From contig JAFJTR010000052.1 in NCBI GenBank assembly GCA_022559985.1, positions 62,001 to 126,000 of the forward strand: a stretch of 64,000 nucleotides of DNA, read 5' to 3'. The notes beneath the pieces are model-generated. The model was not told the origin of the DNA, ran no database searches, and worked only from the letters and a program-made list of their open reading frames with translations. The DNA comes from Parastagonospora avenae f. sp. tritici 18332-5. Lineage: Eukaryota > Ascomycota > Dothideomycetes > Pleosporales > Phaeosphaeriaceae. Shown in pieces: positions 36,506 through 45,680 of this stretch. Every line of letters starts with the position of its first letter. Position 1 is the first letter of the stretch. The translations under genes were made by a program, and so were the position numbers.

Positions 36506-37445
36506 ATGTCAAACACATCTAAACCCCCCACAGCCATACTGTTCGACATTGGCGGTGTAGTTGTACGTTTTCTGACCCCGCCCCCGGGCACACCCCAGAC
36601 ACGCGACGAAGCTGACATTCACAACATAGGTCATCAGTCCGTTCCAAGCAATTCTCGACTACGAAATCGAAAACAAGATTCCCGTCGGCTACATCAACTA
36701 CGCGATCCAAAAAGGCCCCCATGACACAGGCGCATGGCAGCTAATTGAGCGCGGCGAGGTCGAACTCAATGACGATTGGTTCGCATCCTTCAAGAAGCAA
36801 CTCACGAAGCCGGAGGTGTGGTCCGAATATCTACAAAAGCAGGTCAAGGATGGCGCAACAGGTCTAGGACAGCCGATTGAAGGTGGTAAGGTTGATGGCC
36901 ACGGCAAGGGAGTGCCAGATATCGACGCAAAACGGCTATTCTGGCGCATGATGAAGATAAGCAGAGCGCCAGACCCATATATGTACCCAGCACTCAGAAA
37001 GCTCAAGGAGAGTGGCCGATTTGTCCTTGGGGCATTTAGCAACAACGTCACGTTTCCTGAGGGTATCCTGGACGAAGAAGGGCAACTCTTCACGAAGGAC
37101 CTCATGCATGCGCCTCCGCCAAATCCATACGCAAATGACTCGAAGGATGTGACAACTAACTTTGATATCTTCCTTGGTTCGGCAGCTGTTGGCGTGCGAA
37201 AACCCGACCCGGAGGCTTACAAGCTTTCAGTAAGAGAGATGGACAAGATTGCACAGAAGAAAGGCCTAGGTAGAGTGACAGCTGAAGACACGCTGTTCCT
37301 GGACGACATTGGCATCAACCTCAAGTTCGCGAAGAAGACCGGCTTGCGCACAATCAAAGTCAATCTCGGAAGGACAAGAGATGCTGTACAGGAGCTGGAA
37401 AAGCAAGTAGAGTTTTCTCTATTGGATGACAAAGCTAAGCTGTAG
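36506..37445 (+). CDS. HAD-superfamily hydrolase
   Basis: Exons 36506-36562 and 36630-37445 (GTACGT...CATAG) give 290 residues. Motif I is LFDIGGVVVISP, motif II GAFSNNVTF, the motif III lysine is in VRKPDPEAYK, and motif IV is LFLDDIGINLKFA. The DxGG form of motif I is that of the sEH N-terminal/ACAD10-like subgroup, where the second acidic residue is replaced by glycine. The enzyme is therefore probably a small-molecule phosphatase or dehalogenase-like hydrolase of unknown substrate. It is cytosolic by lack of a signal. The 3' end lies 43 bp from the 3' end of the secreted-protein gene on the other strand. Confidence 0.85.
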
Positions 37446-37488
37446 AACCCAAATAACATCAATTTCCGGACATTTGCGTTAGAAGCAA

Positions 37489-37901
37489 TAATAAATCTGC
37501 GCCTCCTTCAAGTCACCCCAATGCCATCCACCCGAGCCCGCGCTGCTGTCATCGAGTCGAACCATGTCGCCCATACCTATGAGAGTCATATTTGTTGTGT
37601 CCTGACATATTTCTCTCCATTATTCTAACTTACATTGCTCGCCCTTGAACATCATGCAGATTCCACACCGCCACCTTGAGCTACAGACATAGTACTTATC
37701 TCCCTTGTCAAGTGTGTTACACTTGCCGTTAGCGTAAAGATAATTCGGGTTGCCAGTGGAGTTCAAGCATCTTTGACATGCCATGTTTGATGTACTAGCT
37801 GGAGGGAGTGTGATGATATCTCTGGGGTATGCATCGACCGGCGTAGCCATGCTGAGACTGGCGAGCCAGAGGCTAAAGATTGTTGTACTGATGCGAGTCA
37901 T
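37489..37901 (-). CDS. Small secreted cysteine-rich protein (effector candidate)
   Basis: Exons 37901-37634 and 37577-37489 (GTAAGT...CATAG) give 118 residues. A clear signal peptide (MTRISTTIFSLWLASLSMATPVDA) is followed by a mature chain of about 94 residues with eight cysteines: MACQRC, GKC, YYVC, RWRCGIC, GEQC, and the C-terminal YYCF. The second exon (MGDMVRLDDSSAGSGGW...) fits in phase and supplies the last cysteine, which supports the splice model over the unspliced frame that stops early. Size, signal peptide and even cysteine number are the usual marks of apoplastic effectors or antimicrobial proteins. No named family is recognised, and host-related function is inference. Confidence 0.75.
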
Positions 37902-38286
37902 GATCATCGTTATGGAAGTCAAAAGTTTGTCTAGGAAATGTTCAAAACTGCAGGGGTCGCGCGACTGTGTTATAAAGTAGGATGTTTGAAGGGCGATACT
38001 GATGATAAAGGACAATTAGGTCACAGCTTTCATCTATGTTGTTTGCCCGTTGTGCCTTTGTTCGCCTGTGTCCAGCGGCTTTGTTGGCACTCCGCCACAG
38101 TCACGTCAACCAACAGACGAAGTACTTGAGTGTTTTCAAAAAGTCCGCATTAACAACGTGTAGTAGCCAAAGAAGCGGTATGCAGATGTACAATATGCGG
38201 TTTCTAGCTAGGTATGGCGACGGTGTCCCGTGCGACGCGACCATTTTTCGTCCACACTTTCCTCTGACTCCAAGCACATTAAGAGG

Positions 38287-39225
38287 GTATTTTTTTGTAT
38301 CTGGCGCAGGTCTTGGAAAGACGCGAACCTACGCGTTGGGCCTCAATGTACGAACAAAGCCTGGCCCCTGGCACCACTCCTCCATACGACGCTCTTCAAC
38401 GAGCAGAATGTTCCTCGGTCCTACACTCTCGTGGAGTCGCTCGTCAAGTCAACTTTCTCATCAAAACTGAAGGCATCAGATTGCATAGGCTCGGCAGTCA
38501 CCATGCCCCACAAGGTGTCGTGCATGACGGAGTGCGACGATGTTACGGACGAGGCACGAGCGATTGGTGCGATCAACACAATATTCATTCGAAAAAATAC
38601 CCAGTCCAACAAACCTCTGTACATTGGCATAAATATGGATGCGATAGGATTCAAGGAGGCATTCGTAAAGAACTTTCCGGATATACTGTCGCATAGCTGT
38701 GGCAACCCCGCAATAATTATTGGCGGCGGTGGGGCTAGCAGGAGCGCGATATATGCTCTCTGGACATGGTTTGGAGCATCGGAAATTTACCTTGTGAACC
38801 GTCTTGATTCCGAGGTGCATGCCATCAGGCAGTAGTTCCAAAGCTCCATGCCGGGGTGTAAGTTGACACACATTTCATCTGTTGGCGGAGTTGAGGGTTT
38901 GGAACCTCCGGTCGACGTTGTCAGCACAGTGCCAGATATCGCCGCAACGCAGCCAGGCGAGATTCTTGTAAGGGAGATCGTGGGAGCTGTGTTAAGGATG
39001 CAACTAAAAGGCTTTGTATTGGAAATGTGTTATCACCCTCAGCCAAATACTGAGTTCTTCAAGCTAGCGAAAGAACTTGGTTGGAAGGTGTTGCCTGGAA
39101 GGGAGGCAATGATTCACCAGGGCATTGCGCAGCAGGCTCTGTGGTTAGAGAAGCCACTAGAGGATATACCAGATGAGGAGGCGAAACGTGCAATCGGCAT
39201 GCAGATTGGGAAGAAATCTACGTAG
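38287..39225 (+). pseudogene. Shikimate/quinate dehydrogenase paralogue, broken
   Basis: Homologous to the shikimate-dehydrogenase fold. The N-terminus has VSGAGLGKTRTYALGLNV, the substrate domain has VTMPHK with the catalytic lysine, then NMDAIGF where NTD is expected, the nucleotide loop IIGGGGASRSAIYAL, and VNRLDSE. The C-terminal lobe is DVVSTVPDIA, LEMCYHPQPNTEF, HQGIAQQALW. Lesions: a one-base deletion near 38375 (PWHH continues in another frame as LLHTTLFNEQNV), an in-frame TAG at 38833-38835 directly after EVHAIRQ, and no obvious ATG in frame at the 5' end (a T8 run precedes it). It is a distant paralogue of the dehydrogenase at 42267-43184, not a tandem copy. It marks the left end of the quinate/shikimate cluster. 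Confidence 0.75.
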
Positions 39226-39861
39226 TGTTTCTGTCAACTTTGTCAGACCCTAATCCTTCTGCCCTCTTAACCAATCAATATGAACAAACTTTATCAAAAG
39301 TTCCGAATTGTGTGCTTGTGAATATCTTCTAAGCACGCGCGTTTGCCCCAGCAGAACAATAATTGAAGGATTCGAGGAGGTATACTTGAAGTTACGCATA
39401 TTGTTTGGTTCTAGTGGGCAAAGTTGAGCATGATGAGCCGTATTATCAGGAATTTGTATACTGAGATGGTTGTTGAATGCTCAAAAACAGCCAGCACATT
39501 TTCTTCCAGAACTCGATCTTCACCATAGCCAGCATGTGTTATCAGCGCATCTCAATTGAATCAATCATCAACAACTGAACATGGCATTCAGATCGGCCTG
39601 AATTAGACCCGACTGCACGAGCTTTGTCCGGAGCAAAATTCCATCGAAATGCGCTAGGGTATTGTCTTACCCGACAGGGCGCAAGCTACAAAGTTACCCG
39701 CAGCCGGGAACTCTGGAGTCGCCCTAAGTTACCGGAATTGCAGCTCTGCCGAGACCAAATGCGAACCTAAATTTTACTCACCATTCGCCTCGTTTTTACT
39801 CTAGATTTCAAAATCATCGTTAATTTCAGGACATTTTCCTGGGTTTTTTTGCTGAAATATC
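39226..39861. promoter_or_regulatory. Upstream region of dehydroshikimate dehydratase gene
   Basis: 636 bp without coding sequence. It contains the inverted repeat at 39657-39672 described separately, and further CGG/CCG-containing sequence around 39691-39745. Confidence 0.5.
39657..39672 (+). promoter_or_regulatory. 16-bp inverted repeat, possible QutA-type site
   Basis: GGGTATTGTCTTACCC has perfect 5-bp arms (GGGTA/TACCC) and total length 16. The QA-1F/QUTA site of Neurospora and Aspergillus is the 16-bp palindrome GGRTAARYRYTTATCC (from memory). This one matches at 11 of 16 positions. It lies about 190 bp before the dehydratase start codon. Read on the minus strand it also gives CGG-G-TAAGA, close to the half-site shared by other promoters in the cluster. 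Confidence 0.45.
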
Positions 39862-40884
39862 ATGGCTTCTTTCCAGCCTGCAATTCTATCCGCCTCTCTG
39901 GGGCGCGCATGGGTCCATGATCTTGACACTAAGATCAGGGAGGCAGGACGGCAAGGGTTCGAAGGAATTGAAATTTTCTATGAAGACCTTGAATACGTGA
40001 CCAGGAAGCTTTCCAAATGCGAAAGCCCTGCGCCTGAACATCTCGTCGAGGCTGCCCACCAGATTCACGAAATGTGTCAGGCAGCAGGGCTCCAAGTAAT
40101 CGGGTTGCAGCCATTTCTCTTCTATGAGGGCTTATTGGATCGCCAGAAGCATGAAGAGCTTATCCAAAAGATTCATGTCTGGTTCCGCATCGTTAAGGAG
40201 CTCAAAACTGGAACAATTCAGATCCCGGCCAACTTCCTGCCCGCTGATCAGCTCACGGGGGATATGGATGTAATCGTCAGCGACCTGCGGAAGCTGGCTG
40301 ATTTGGGACTACTTGAAAATCCCCAAGTCCGTTTCGCATACGAGAATCTTTGCTGGAGCACGCACATTGACACCTGGGAAAAAGCTTGGGAAGTCGTCAA
40401 ACAAGTGGATCGTCCAAATTTCGGCCTGTGTCTCGACACATTCAACATTGCAGGCCGCGTTTGGGCGGATCCCACGTCTCCGGATGGCAAGACAGCAAAT
40501 GCGGATGCAGATTTGAACCAATCTATTCGTCAGATGGTTCAACAGGTGGATTTGAAGAAGGTGTTTTACATTCAGGTGGTGGACGCGGAGCGGATGACTT
40601 CGCCACTGGTTGAAGGCCACCCTTTCCACACTTCTGGCCAGCCGCCACGGATGAGCTGGTCGCGAAACGCTAGAGCATTTGCATACGAAGAAGATCGAGG
40701 GGCATACCTTCCGGTAGATAATATCGCACGAGCGATCGTTCATGACATGGGCTACAAGGGGTACATCTCTATGGAACTGTTCTCGAGAACGATGTCTGAA
40801 GAGGGAGAGCATGTGCCAGTAGAACATGCGCGGCGGGGAATGGCGTCCTGGGCGAAACTCGTCAGCAAGCTTGACTTAAAGTAG
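39862..40884 (+). CDS. qutC: 3-dehydroshikimate dehydratase
   Basis: Converts 3-dehydroshikimate to protocatechuate, the committed step of quinate/shikimate catabolism. Single exon, 340 residues, the size of fungal QutC/Qa-4. It is a sugar-phosphate-isomerase-like TIM barrel throughout: PAILSASLGRAWVHDLDTK, FEGIEIFYEDLEYV, QVIGLQPFLFYEGL, RFAYENLCWSTHIDTWEKAW, FGLCLDTFNIAGRVWADP, FYIQVVDAERM, YKGYISMELFSRTM. The metal-binding acidic and histidine residues of the barrel (E in FAYEN, D in LCLDTFN, Q and D in IQVVD, E in SMELF) are in place. It lies between a broken dehydrogenase paralogue and the SnoaL-like gene. Expression is probably controlled by the QutA/QutR pair at 45.7-50.8 kb. Confidence 0.9.
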   Translation: MASFQPAILSASLGRAWVHDLDTKIREAGRQGFEGIEIFYEDLEYVTRKLSKCESPAPEHLVEAAHQIHEMCQAAGLQVIGLQPFLFYEGLLDRQKHEELIQKIHVWFRIVKELKTGTIQIPANFLPADQLTGDMDVIVSDLRKLADLGLLENPQVRFAYENLCWSTHIDTWEKAWEVVKQVDRPNFGLCLDTFNIAGRVWADPTSPDGKTANADADLNQSIRQMVQQVDLKKVFYIQVVDAERMTSPLVEGHPFHTSGQPPRMSWSRNARAFAYEEDRGAYLPVDNIARAIVHDMGYKGYISMELFSRTMSEEGEHVPVEHARRGMASWAKLVSKLDLK

Positions 40885-40979
40885 TTGCTAGATGGTCATT
40901 CAAGATCGATCTCACGCACCACTGCACAGGCTGCACGTCTACGCAAATCATTCGTACAAGAGTAACACGTAACAGCATT

Positions 40980-41741
40980 TTATATATCAATTTCGCCTCC
41001 TTCTACCCATGTCTTCGATTGCCGATAGAGGAGGTCATGTTTATCGCCAGCGGGCGTGCCTGCATGTCGACGGTGCCCTGGCATATCTTTAAGGACTGTC
41101 ACTCCCATCGTTGCCTCCTGACAATAGGCAAGGCATTTGTACCCGTCTGGGTAAGATTGAAGTTTTTCCAAGTCCAGCTCCGGCACTTGCCCAGCAACCA
41201 CGGGGATAAGCTTATCCTTCTCGTACCAATGTCGTACGAAGCGTGCACCCCAACGACCATTGATCTTTTCGAAAAAGAAGCAAAATCGACAATCAGCCTC
41301 TGCATCCACTTCTATACCATCAAGATTAAATCGTTGCGTGATGGTTGCTTTCATTTTGGTGACCGCTCGTTTTCCATCAGGGCTGATGTCGGACGTGGTT
41401 CCATGGCAGCGATGCATGATGAAAGCGCCCTTGTCCATACCAGCCTTGGATCCATTGATGAAGTCGGAGTATAGAACCCGGCCTGACCATGTCGTGTACA
41501 CATATGCGCCTTCGTGGAAGATGGATTCGAAGTTCTCCCACTCGCACGCGTCACTGTATGGTTTCGGAGTAAGCGACGTCCTGTTGTGGGATATCTGGAC
41601 ATGGTGGACATACCGGTAGCAGGGCCAACCCTCGGCAAGCTCACGAAGCTTCGCTCTTTCCAGAACTAGAGTGTCTGGGCCATTATTACGGATCGCTTCT
41701 GATGGCCACCAGTTTTCCGGCAGTGAATGTAGATCAGGCAT
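40980..41741 (-). CDS. SnoaL-like (NTF2-fold) protein
   Basis: Single exon, 253 residues. The central segment has the pattern of SnoaL-like NTF2-fold proteins: LRELAEGWPCYRYVHH, WENFESIFHEGAYVYTTWSGR, MHRCHGTTSDISPDGKRAVTKMKATI and EADCRFCFFFEKINGRWGARFVRHWYEKDKLIPV. Members act as cyclases, hydratases, dehydratases or isomerases on small ring compounds, or have no catalytic role. The paired histidines in MHRCHGTTSD are candidates for a pocket. Its position beside qutC, tail to tail 95 bp apart, and a cluster motif 140 bp upstream suggest a step on an aromatic or cyclohexene intermediate. The substrate is unknown. Confidence 0.75.
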   Translation of the reverse strand: MPDLHSLPENWWPSEAIRNNGPDTLVLERAKLRELAEGWPCYRYVHHVQISHNRTSLTPKPYSDACEWENFESIFHEGAYVYTTWSGRVLYSDFINGSKAGMDKGAFIMHRCHGTTSDISPDGKRAVTKMKATITQRFNLDGIEVDAEADCRFCFFFEKINGRWGARFVRHWYEKDKLIPVVAGQVPELDLEKLQSYPDGYKCLAYCQEATMGVTVLKDMPGHRRHAGTPAGDKHDLLYRQSKTWVEGGEIDI

Positions 41742-41881
41742 GTTCGGCGTCCAGTCCAGTCAATATCTAGTCAATGAAAGCGCAACGAAGCAGTATGGTT
41801 ACTGCAAAATTCACCCAGACCCTAAATTATATTATATAGGACTGACGCTGCCCAGTTACAGGACATAAGAATACGGGGCTC

Positions 41882-41900
41882 CGGTTAAGTCTACTGCCGG
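41882..41900 (+). promoter_or_regulatory. Cluster motif CGG-N-TAAGT-N7-CGG, copy 1
   Basis: Located 140 bp upstream of the start codon of the SnoaL-like gene. The 20-bp block from 41881 begins and ends with CCGG and is identical at 16 of 20 positions with the block at 48134-48153 between the two regulators. The GG-N-TAAGT half resembles the first half of the QA-1F/QUTA consensus. Confidence 0.6.
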
Positions 41901-42266
41901 ATAGCAGGATGGTCTTCGAGTGCGGGGCACGGAAGTCGGAACGTTGCCTGGCGATGCTCCGAAAGTGTGACCTTCATTTTTGCATATCAGAAAAGGCGGG
42001 TTTTAATCGTCAGGATGTGCTCCATGTATGTATGTGAAAAATGAACACGTCGTCTCTCTGCCCAGTGCGTATGGTATGGCCTGGGAGAGATGAGGTAAGA
42101 TTAAACACACAAACCTGTCAAGCGCAACCTTAGACAAGCGGTTTGCATCAGCCGTGAAGAACAAGCATATATCGTGCCAGAAAGATGCGTCAAATAACCG
42201 TGAAAACACATCCGTGGTTGCATGTAACCTCGTAACAATGCATATTCGTTACTTCTGTCCATCTAC

Positions 42267-43184
42267 TCAGAAGTTTATAGCCGTACTCTCTTCAGCTGCA
42301 TTCAACAGAGTTTCCCAAGCAGCTTTCTCATCCAGGCGAGAAACTAGCTCATCTCTAGCCCAGAGCCTCCATTGTTCCTGAATTTGGTAGCCAATGACGT
42401 GAGTTCCCTCTACAGCTGGCCACCCAAGCTTCTCTGCAAGCTTGATCATTCTGGTACGTCGAGGTTTAAAGCACATGTCAAGCACGACGCCTCTATTGTC
42501 GCTCGAGAGGAAGTATTCCAGGATTGCGGCTACATCTTTCTCGGCTTTCGTTTGCGGTTCGAAATCTGGCACAGTGCCAACAATGTAATACGGCGCCTCC
42601 AAGGTTGAGGCCTCCTCCAAGGACTTGACGTGGATAATTCTAGGAGTGACAGTCATCTTCTGCGTATCCGTAACAAGTCCCTCCACCTCTGCAACATCGC
42701 GATTCAGCACATATATCGTGGGACAACTAAGATGGCTGCTGAGGGCATAAACGGCCGCGCGGCTAGCGCCTCCGGCCCCAACAACCAGAGCTGATGCTGT
42801 GCGGCTAGGAGTTGGCCGAGAGCTCTCCTCTCCTTTCTCGAGCAGACATCCTTTGATGCCACGCCAGTCTGTGTTTGTCCCAACAATTTTACCGTCCCGG
42901 CGATAGGTGTTGTTGCAAGCTCCGATAGTCGTCGCCAGGTCGTCTAGCTCGTCGAGAAATGGCATTACAGTGTTTTTGTATGGCATGGTCACGACCAGAC
43001 CAGCAGTGGACGGCTTTCGTGCAAGCGCTGCAACTTCTTCGACGGTGTCGCACTCCGTACTGTAAAATGTCCATGGAAGACCCAGAGACTTCGCAATCAT
43101 ATTGTGCATTGGCGGAGCGATCGAGTGTTTGACGCCTATGCCCACAAGGTGTAGCGTTTTTGTTTCAATTTTGTCTGTGGCCAT
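42267..43184 (-). CDS. qutB: Shikimate/quinate 5-dehydrogenase
   Basis: NAD(P)-dependent oxidoreductase interconverting shikimate or quinate with the 3-dehydro acid. Single exon, 305 residues. The substrate domain has KHSIAPPMHN, VVTMPYKNTV with the catalytic lysine, ACNNTY and GTNTDWRGI with the catalytic aspartate. The nucleotide-binding domain has VVGAGGASRAAVYAL and VLNRDVAE. The C-terminus has VLDMCFKPRRTRM and GYQIQEQWRLW with the substrate glutamine. The fungal Qa-3/QutB quinate dehydrogenases belong to this family. Sequence alone does not separate quinate from shikimate preference, so the symbol is tentative. No copy of the CGG-N-TAAGT-N7-CGG motif was seen within 600 bp upstream, only a perfect CTAACGTTAG palindrome at 43340-43349. 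Confidence 0.82.
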   Translation of the reverse strand: MATDKIETKTLHLVGIGVKHSIAPPMHNMIAKSLGLPWTFYSTECDTVEEVAALARKPSTAGLVVTMPYKNTVMPFLDELDDLATTIGACNNTYRRDGKIVGTNTDWRGIKGCLLEKGEESSRPTPSRTASALVVGAGGASRAAVYALSSHLSCPTIYVLNRDVAEVEGLVTDTQKMTVTPRIIHVKSLEEASTLEAPYYIVGTVPDFEPQTKAEKDVAAILEYFLSSDNRGVVLDMCFKPRRTRMIKLAEKLGWPAVEGTHVIGYQIQEQWRLWARDELVSRLDEKAAWETLLNAAEESTAINF

Positions 43185-43807
43185 ATTTGATGATGACCTC
43201 GAGATGAAAGCCCTGAAGTGTTTTGCCTTAGAAGTGGTAAAATCTAGAAAGACACGTCATGTTATGATGTACCATATTTCATGTATGTCGGTCGGTATGG
43301 AACATGATTTAAGCGGTTGGGCGCTTCAGCCCACATTCTAACGTTAGTGGGGAATTATGTACCATAGCCGAACGAGGATGTCCGCCCGCACGAACGTGAA
43401 TCTTCACAAGCAAGGCCTAACGAAATCTGTCAATATCGAGGCTGTAAAATCGATCTTCTTAAGTCCATACTCAAGTTCGCTCTAACTGCCTTGGTTCGTG
43501 TTACTTTGGCAACTGCGACAGGCATAAGCGAGGACCTGAAGGCCTGTGATTATGATAAGCACATTATAAGTGTTCTCTCCATAGTGAGGTCTTTGAACGG
43601 ACGAGATGTCTGATGGAGCATGCCGACCATGCGAGGAACGTTGTATACAACTTCTTGTCCAACAGCATGACTTGAAAGTCGCCTTTCGGGCATTTGCATC
43701 TCAACAGGAGATATGTGTAATTGCGAAGCTCATAGCTGGGAAATACCGGCACACTATGTAACAAGGAGTGTGGTATGGACACACTCCTCCGAACTACCAA
43801 CCTGCCT
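43185..43807. promoter_or_regulatory. Divergent promoter region, qutB / maleylacetate reductase
   Basis: Spacer between two divergent starts. It contains a 10-bp perfect palindrome at 43340-43349 and a TAAGT element near 43463 without flanking CGG. No coding sequence. Confidence 0.4.
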
Positions 43808-43826
43808 CGGGTAAGTACTCAAGCGG
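43808..43826 (+). promoter_or_regulatory. Cluster motif CGG-N-TAAGT-N7-CGG, copy 2
   Basis: Sequence CGGGTAAGTACTCAAGCGG, ending 136 bp before the start codon of the maleylacetate reductase gene. From its first GG it matches the 16-bp QA-1F/QUTA consensus (from memory) at 13 of 16 positions, and it has exactly the spacing of the other two copies. Confidence 0.6.
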
Positions 43827-43962
43827 ACCTGACCCCAGCTACCTCTTTTCAACCAGACAATAAGATGGGCGGTAGACGTTGCTTGTTCGTCCACACTTAG
43901 AGATTACCATCTCTTCAATTGCCCGACTGCTTCGTTCGACTTGAAAGAATACTCATCTCGCC

Positions 43963-45030
43963 ATGGAAGCTTTTGAGTATCGACTAAATCCTGCGCAAAT
44001 TATCTTTGGCAGCGGCTCCATCACCAAGACCGGAGAACAACTCAGACGAAATGTACTTTCAAAGCCGCTGATTCTGTGCACCCCCGAGCAGATCCACCAA
44101 GCAGAAGCACTGCGCGCGACTCTAGCTGAGAGAGCGGATGTGGCGGGGTTTTCTCCGAAGCTACGATGCATACACCACTCCATATCACGGAAAAGGCACT
44201 ACAATATTGCAAAGAGAAAAGTCCAGACTGCCTGATATCAATTGGCGACGGAAGCATAATTGGCCTGGGAAAGGCAATGTCTGTTCGAAGCGGTCTTTTC
44301 CACGTCGTGATCTCGACGACGTATGCGGGCAGCGAGGTGGCTCCCGTCGTAGGAGAAACTGTCGGTGGCAAGGAAACCACTCGCTCAGACCCCAAAATCC
44401 TCCCAAGCCTAGTAATATATGACGTGGACTTGACCATGGCACTTCCAATCAATACATCAATCAGAAGCGGCATCAACTTAATTGCCCACGCAGTAGAGGC
44501 AGAATTGGAACCCCATCACGAACCTGCTTGCGCAAGAGGGCATCGAAGCTCTGGCGCGCGCACTTCCAGAGCTTCTTCGCGAAAATTCATCAGTTTCTGC
44601 GCGCTCCGATGTTCAGTACGGCGCATGGCTGTGTGGAACATGCCTAGGCAGCGTTGGCATGCCTCTACATCACAAACTCCCTCATACACTAGGTGGAAGC
44701 TTCAACCTTCCCCATTCAGAAACACATACCGTCATTCTTCCTGATGCACTTGCATACAATATCCCGAAAGTCCCAGCCGCTATGAAGACGCTAGCACATG
44801 CCTTGCAGGGGAGCCATGGAAATGCAATACAGGGGTTGAATAAATTGTTGGCTGAGATCAACGCCCCTAGGAGCTTGAAGGCACTCGGCATGAATGAAAA
44901 CGACATTGATAGGGCTGCAGACATCGCGGTGGGCAACACTTATTGGAACCACAGGACTGTGGAGAGAGATTTGATCAGGGAAGTTATTAGGCGGGCTTGG
45001 GCTGGGGAGGAGGCCAGGACAGATCTATAG
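43963..45030 (+). pseudogene. Maleylacetate reductase, two frameshifts
   Basis: Iron-dependent alcohol dehydrogenase family. Maleylacetate reductase makes 3-oxoadipate from maleylacetate in hydroxyquinol-type aromatic catabolism. Recognisable parts: FEYRLNPAQIIFGSGS at the start, ISIGDGSIIGLGKAM, VVISTTYAGSEVAPVVGE, DPKILPSLVIYDVDLT, LIAHAVEAE with the first metal histidine, and MPLHHKLPHTLGGSFNLPHSETHT with the others. The frame changes near 44145-44152, where FSPK should read FSEATMHTPL, and again near 44505-44515, where the path to NPITNLLAQEGIEAL resumes the original frame. About five residues of the usual spacing are also missing at the second site. Domain order and length are otherwise complete, suggesting recent inactivation or, less likely, two base errors. 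Confidence 0.82.
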
Positions 45031-45257
45031 AACCACATAACATGTTGTGGCAAGAACTTTACCAACACAATGCATTCATTGTAGTAAGAACGCGCTTGTC
45101 TCTACCTCCTCAATCCATCAAGCTTGAGACTCTTGTTACGTGTAATTAAGAAATTGAATCAGAAGGCTGTAGATACTGTATCGTCGTTTTGCGCTTATTG
45201 CGGGCACCTTCCTCATCCGATGGCTACACCCTGCCTTGCGAACACCATGTGATCCTA

Positions 45258-45580
45258 CAAGTGCTGGGCTTGGAAGCCACGAAATTTCGTAAGCTCTTTC
45301 TCCATCACACCCATGGCTTGCTGAAACCTATCAGCTCGCTCTTTCGCATGCTTTGCATGCTCGGGTAGCAGGCTTTTGTCTGCCTTGGATTGCTCACGGA
45401 GGAGGCTTTTTCGGCTTTTTCGGCCTCGAGGCAAGCAATCTTCGCTTCTACCAACTCGAGATCAGCATAAACACCTTTGTAGACGATAGAAACGTTGTTG
45501 AATTCGCGGCCCTTCTGCTTATCCGCTGACTGTGTGTCAAATTCCTCCTCCAATATGGAGTGCGCGGTCTCGTCCCTCTC
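45258..45580 (-). pseudogene. Remnant of a coiled-coil protein gene
   Basis: From about 45580 the minus strand reads LEEEFDTQSADKQKGREFNNV, then DLELVEAKIACLEAEKAEKA, a charged coiled coil. It then needs a one-base frame change near 45410 to continue as LREQSKADKSLLPEHAKHAKERADRF and MEKELTKFRGFQAQHL, ending near 45258. No start codon context or family is recognised. It lies just downstream of the activator gene. Confidence 0.4.
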
Positions 45581-45680
45581 ACCTTGATATTAGGTTGAAT
45601 CCCGAGCTCGTGACCTTCCAAATGGCCTGGGATGTAAAGACACTCATTGAGCGAATAACTGGTCAGTGGTGTAAAGATGA

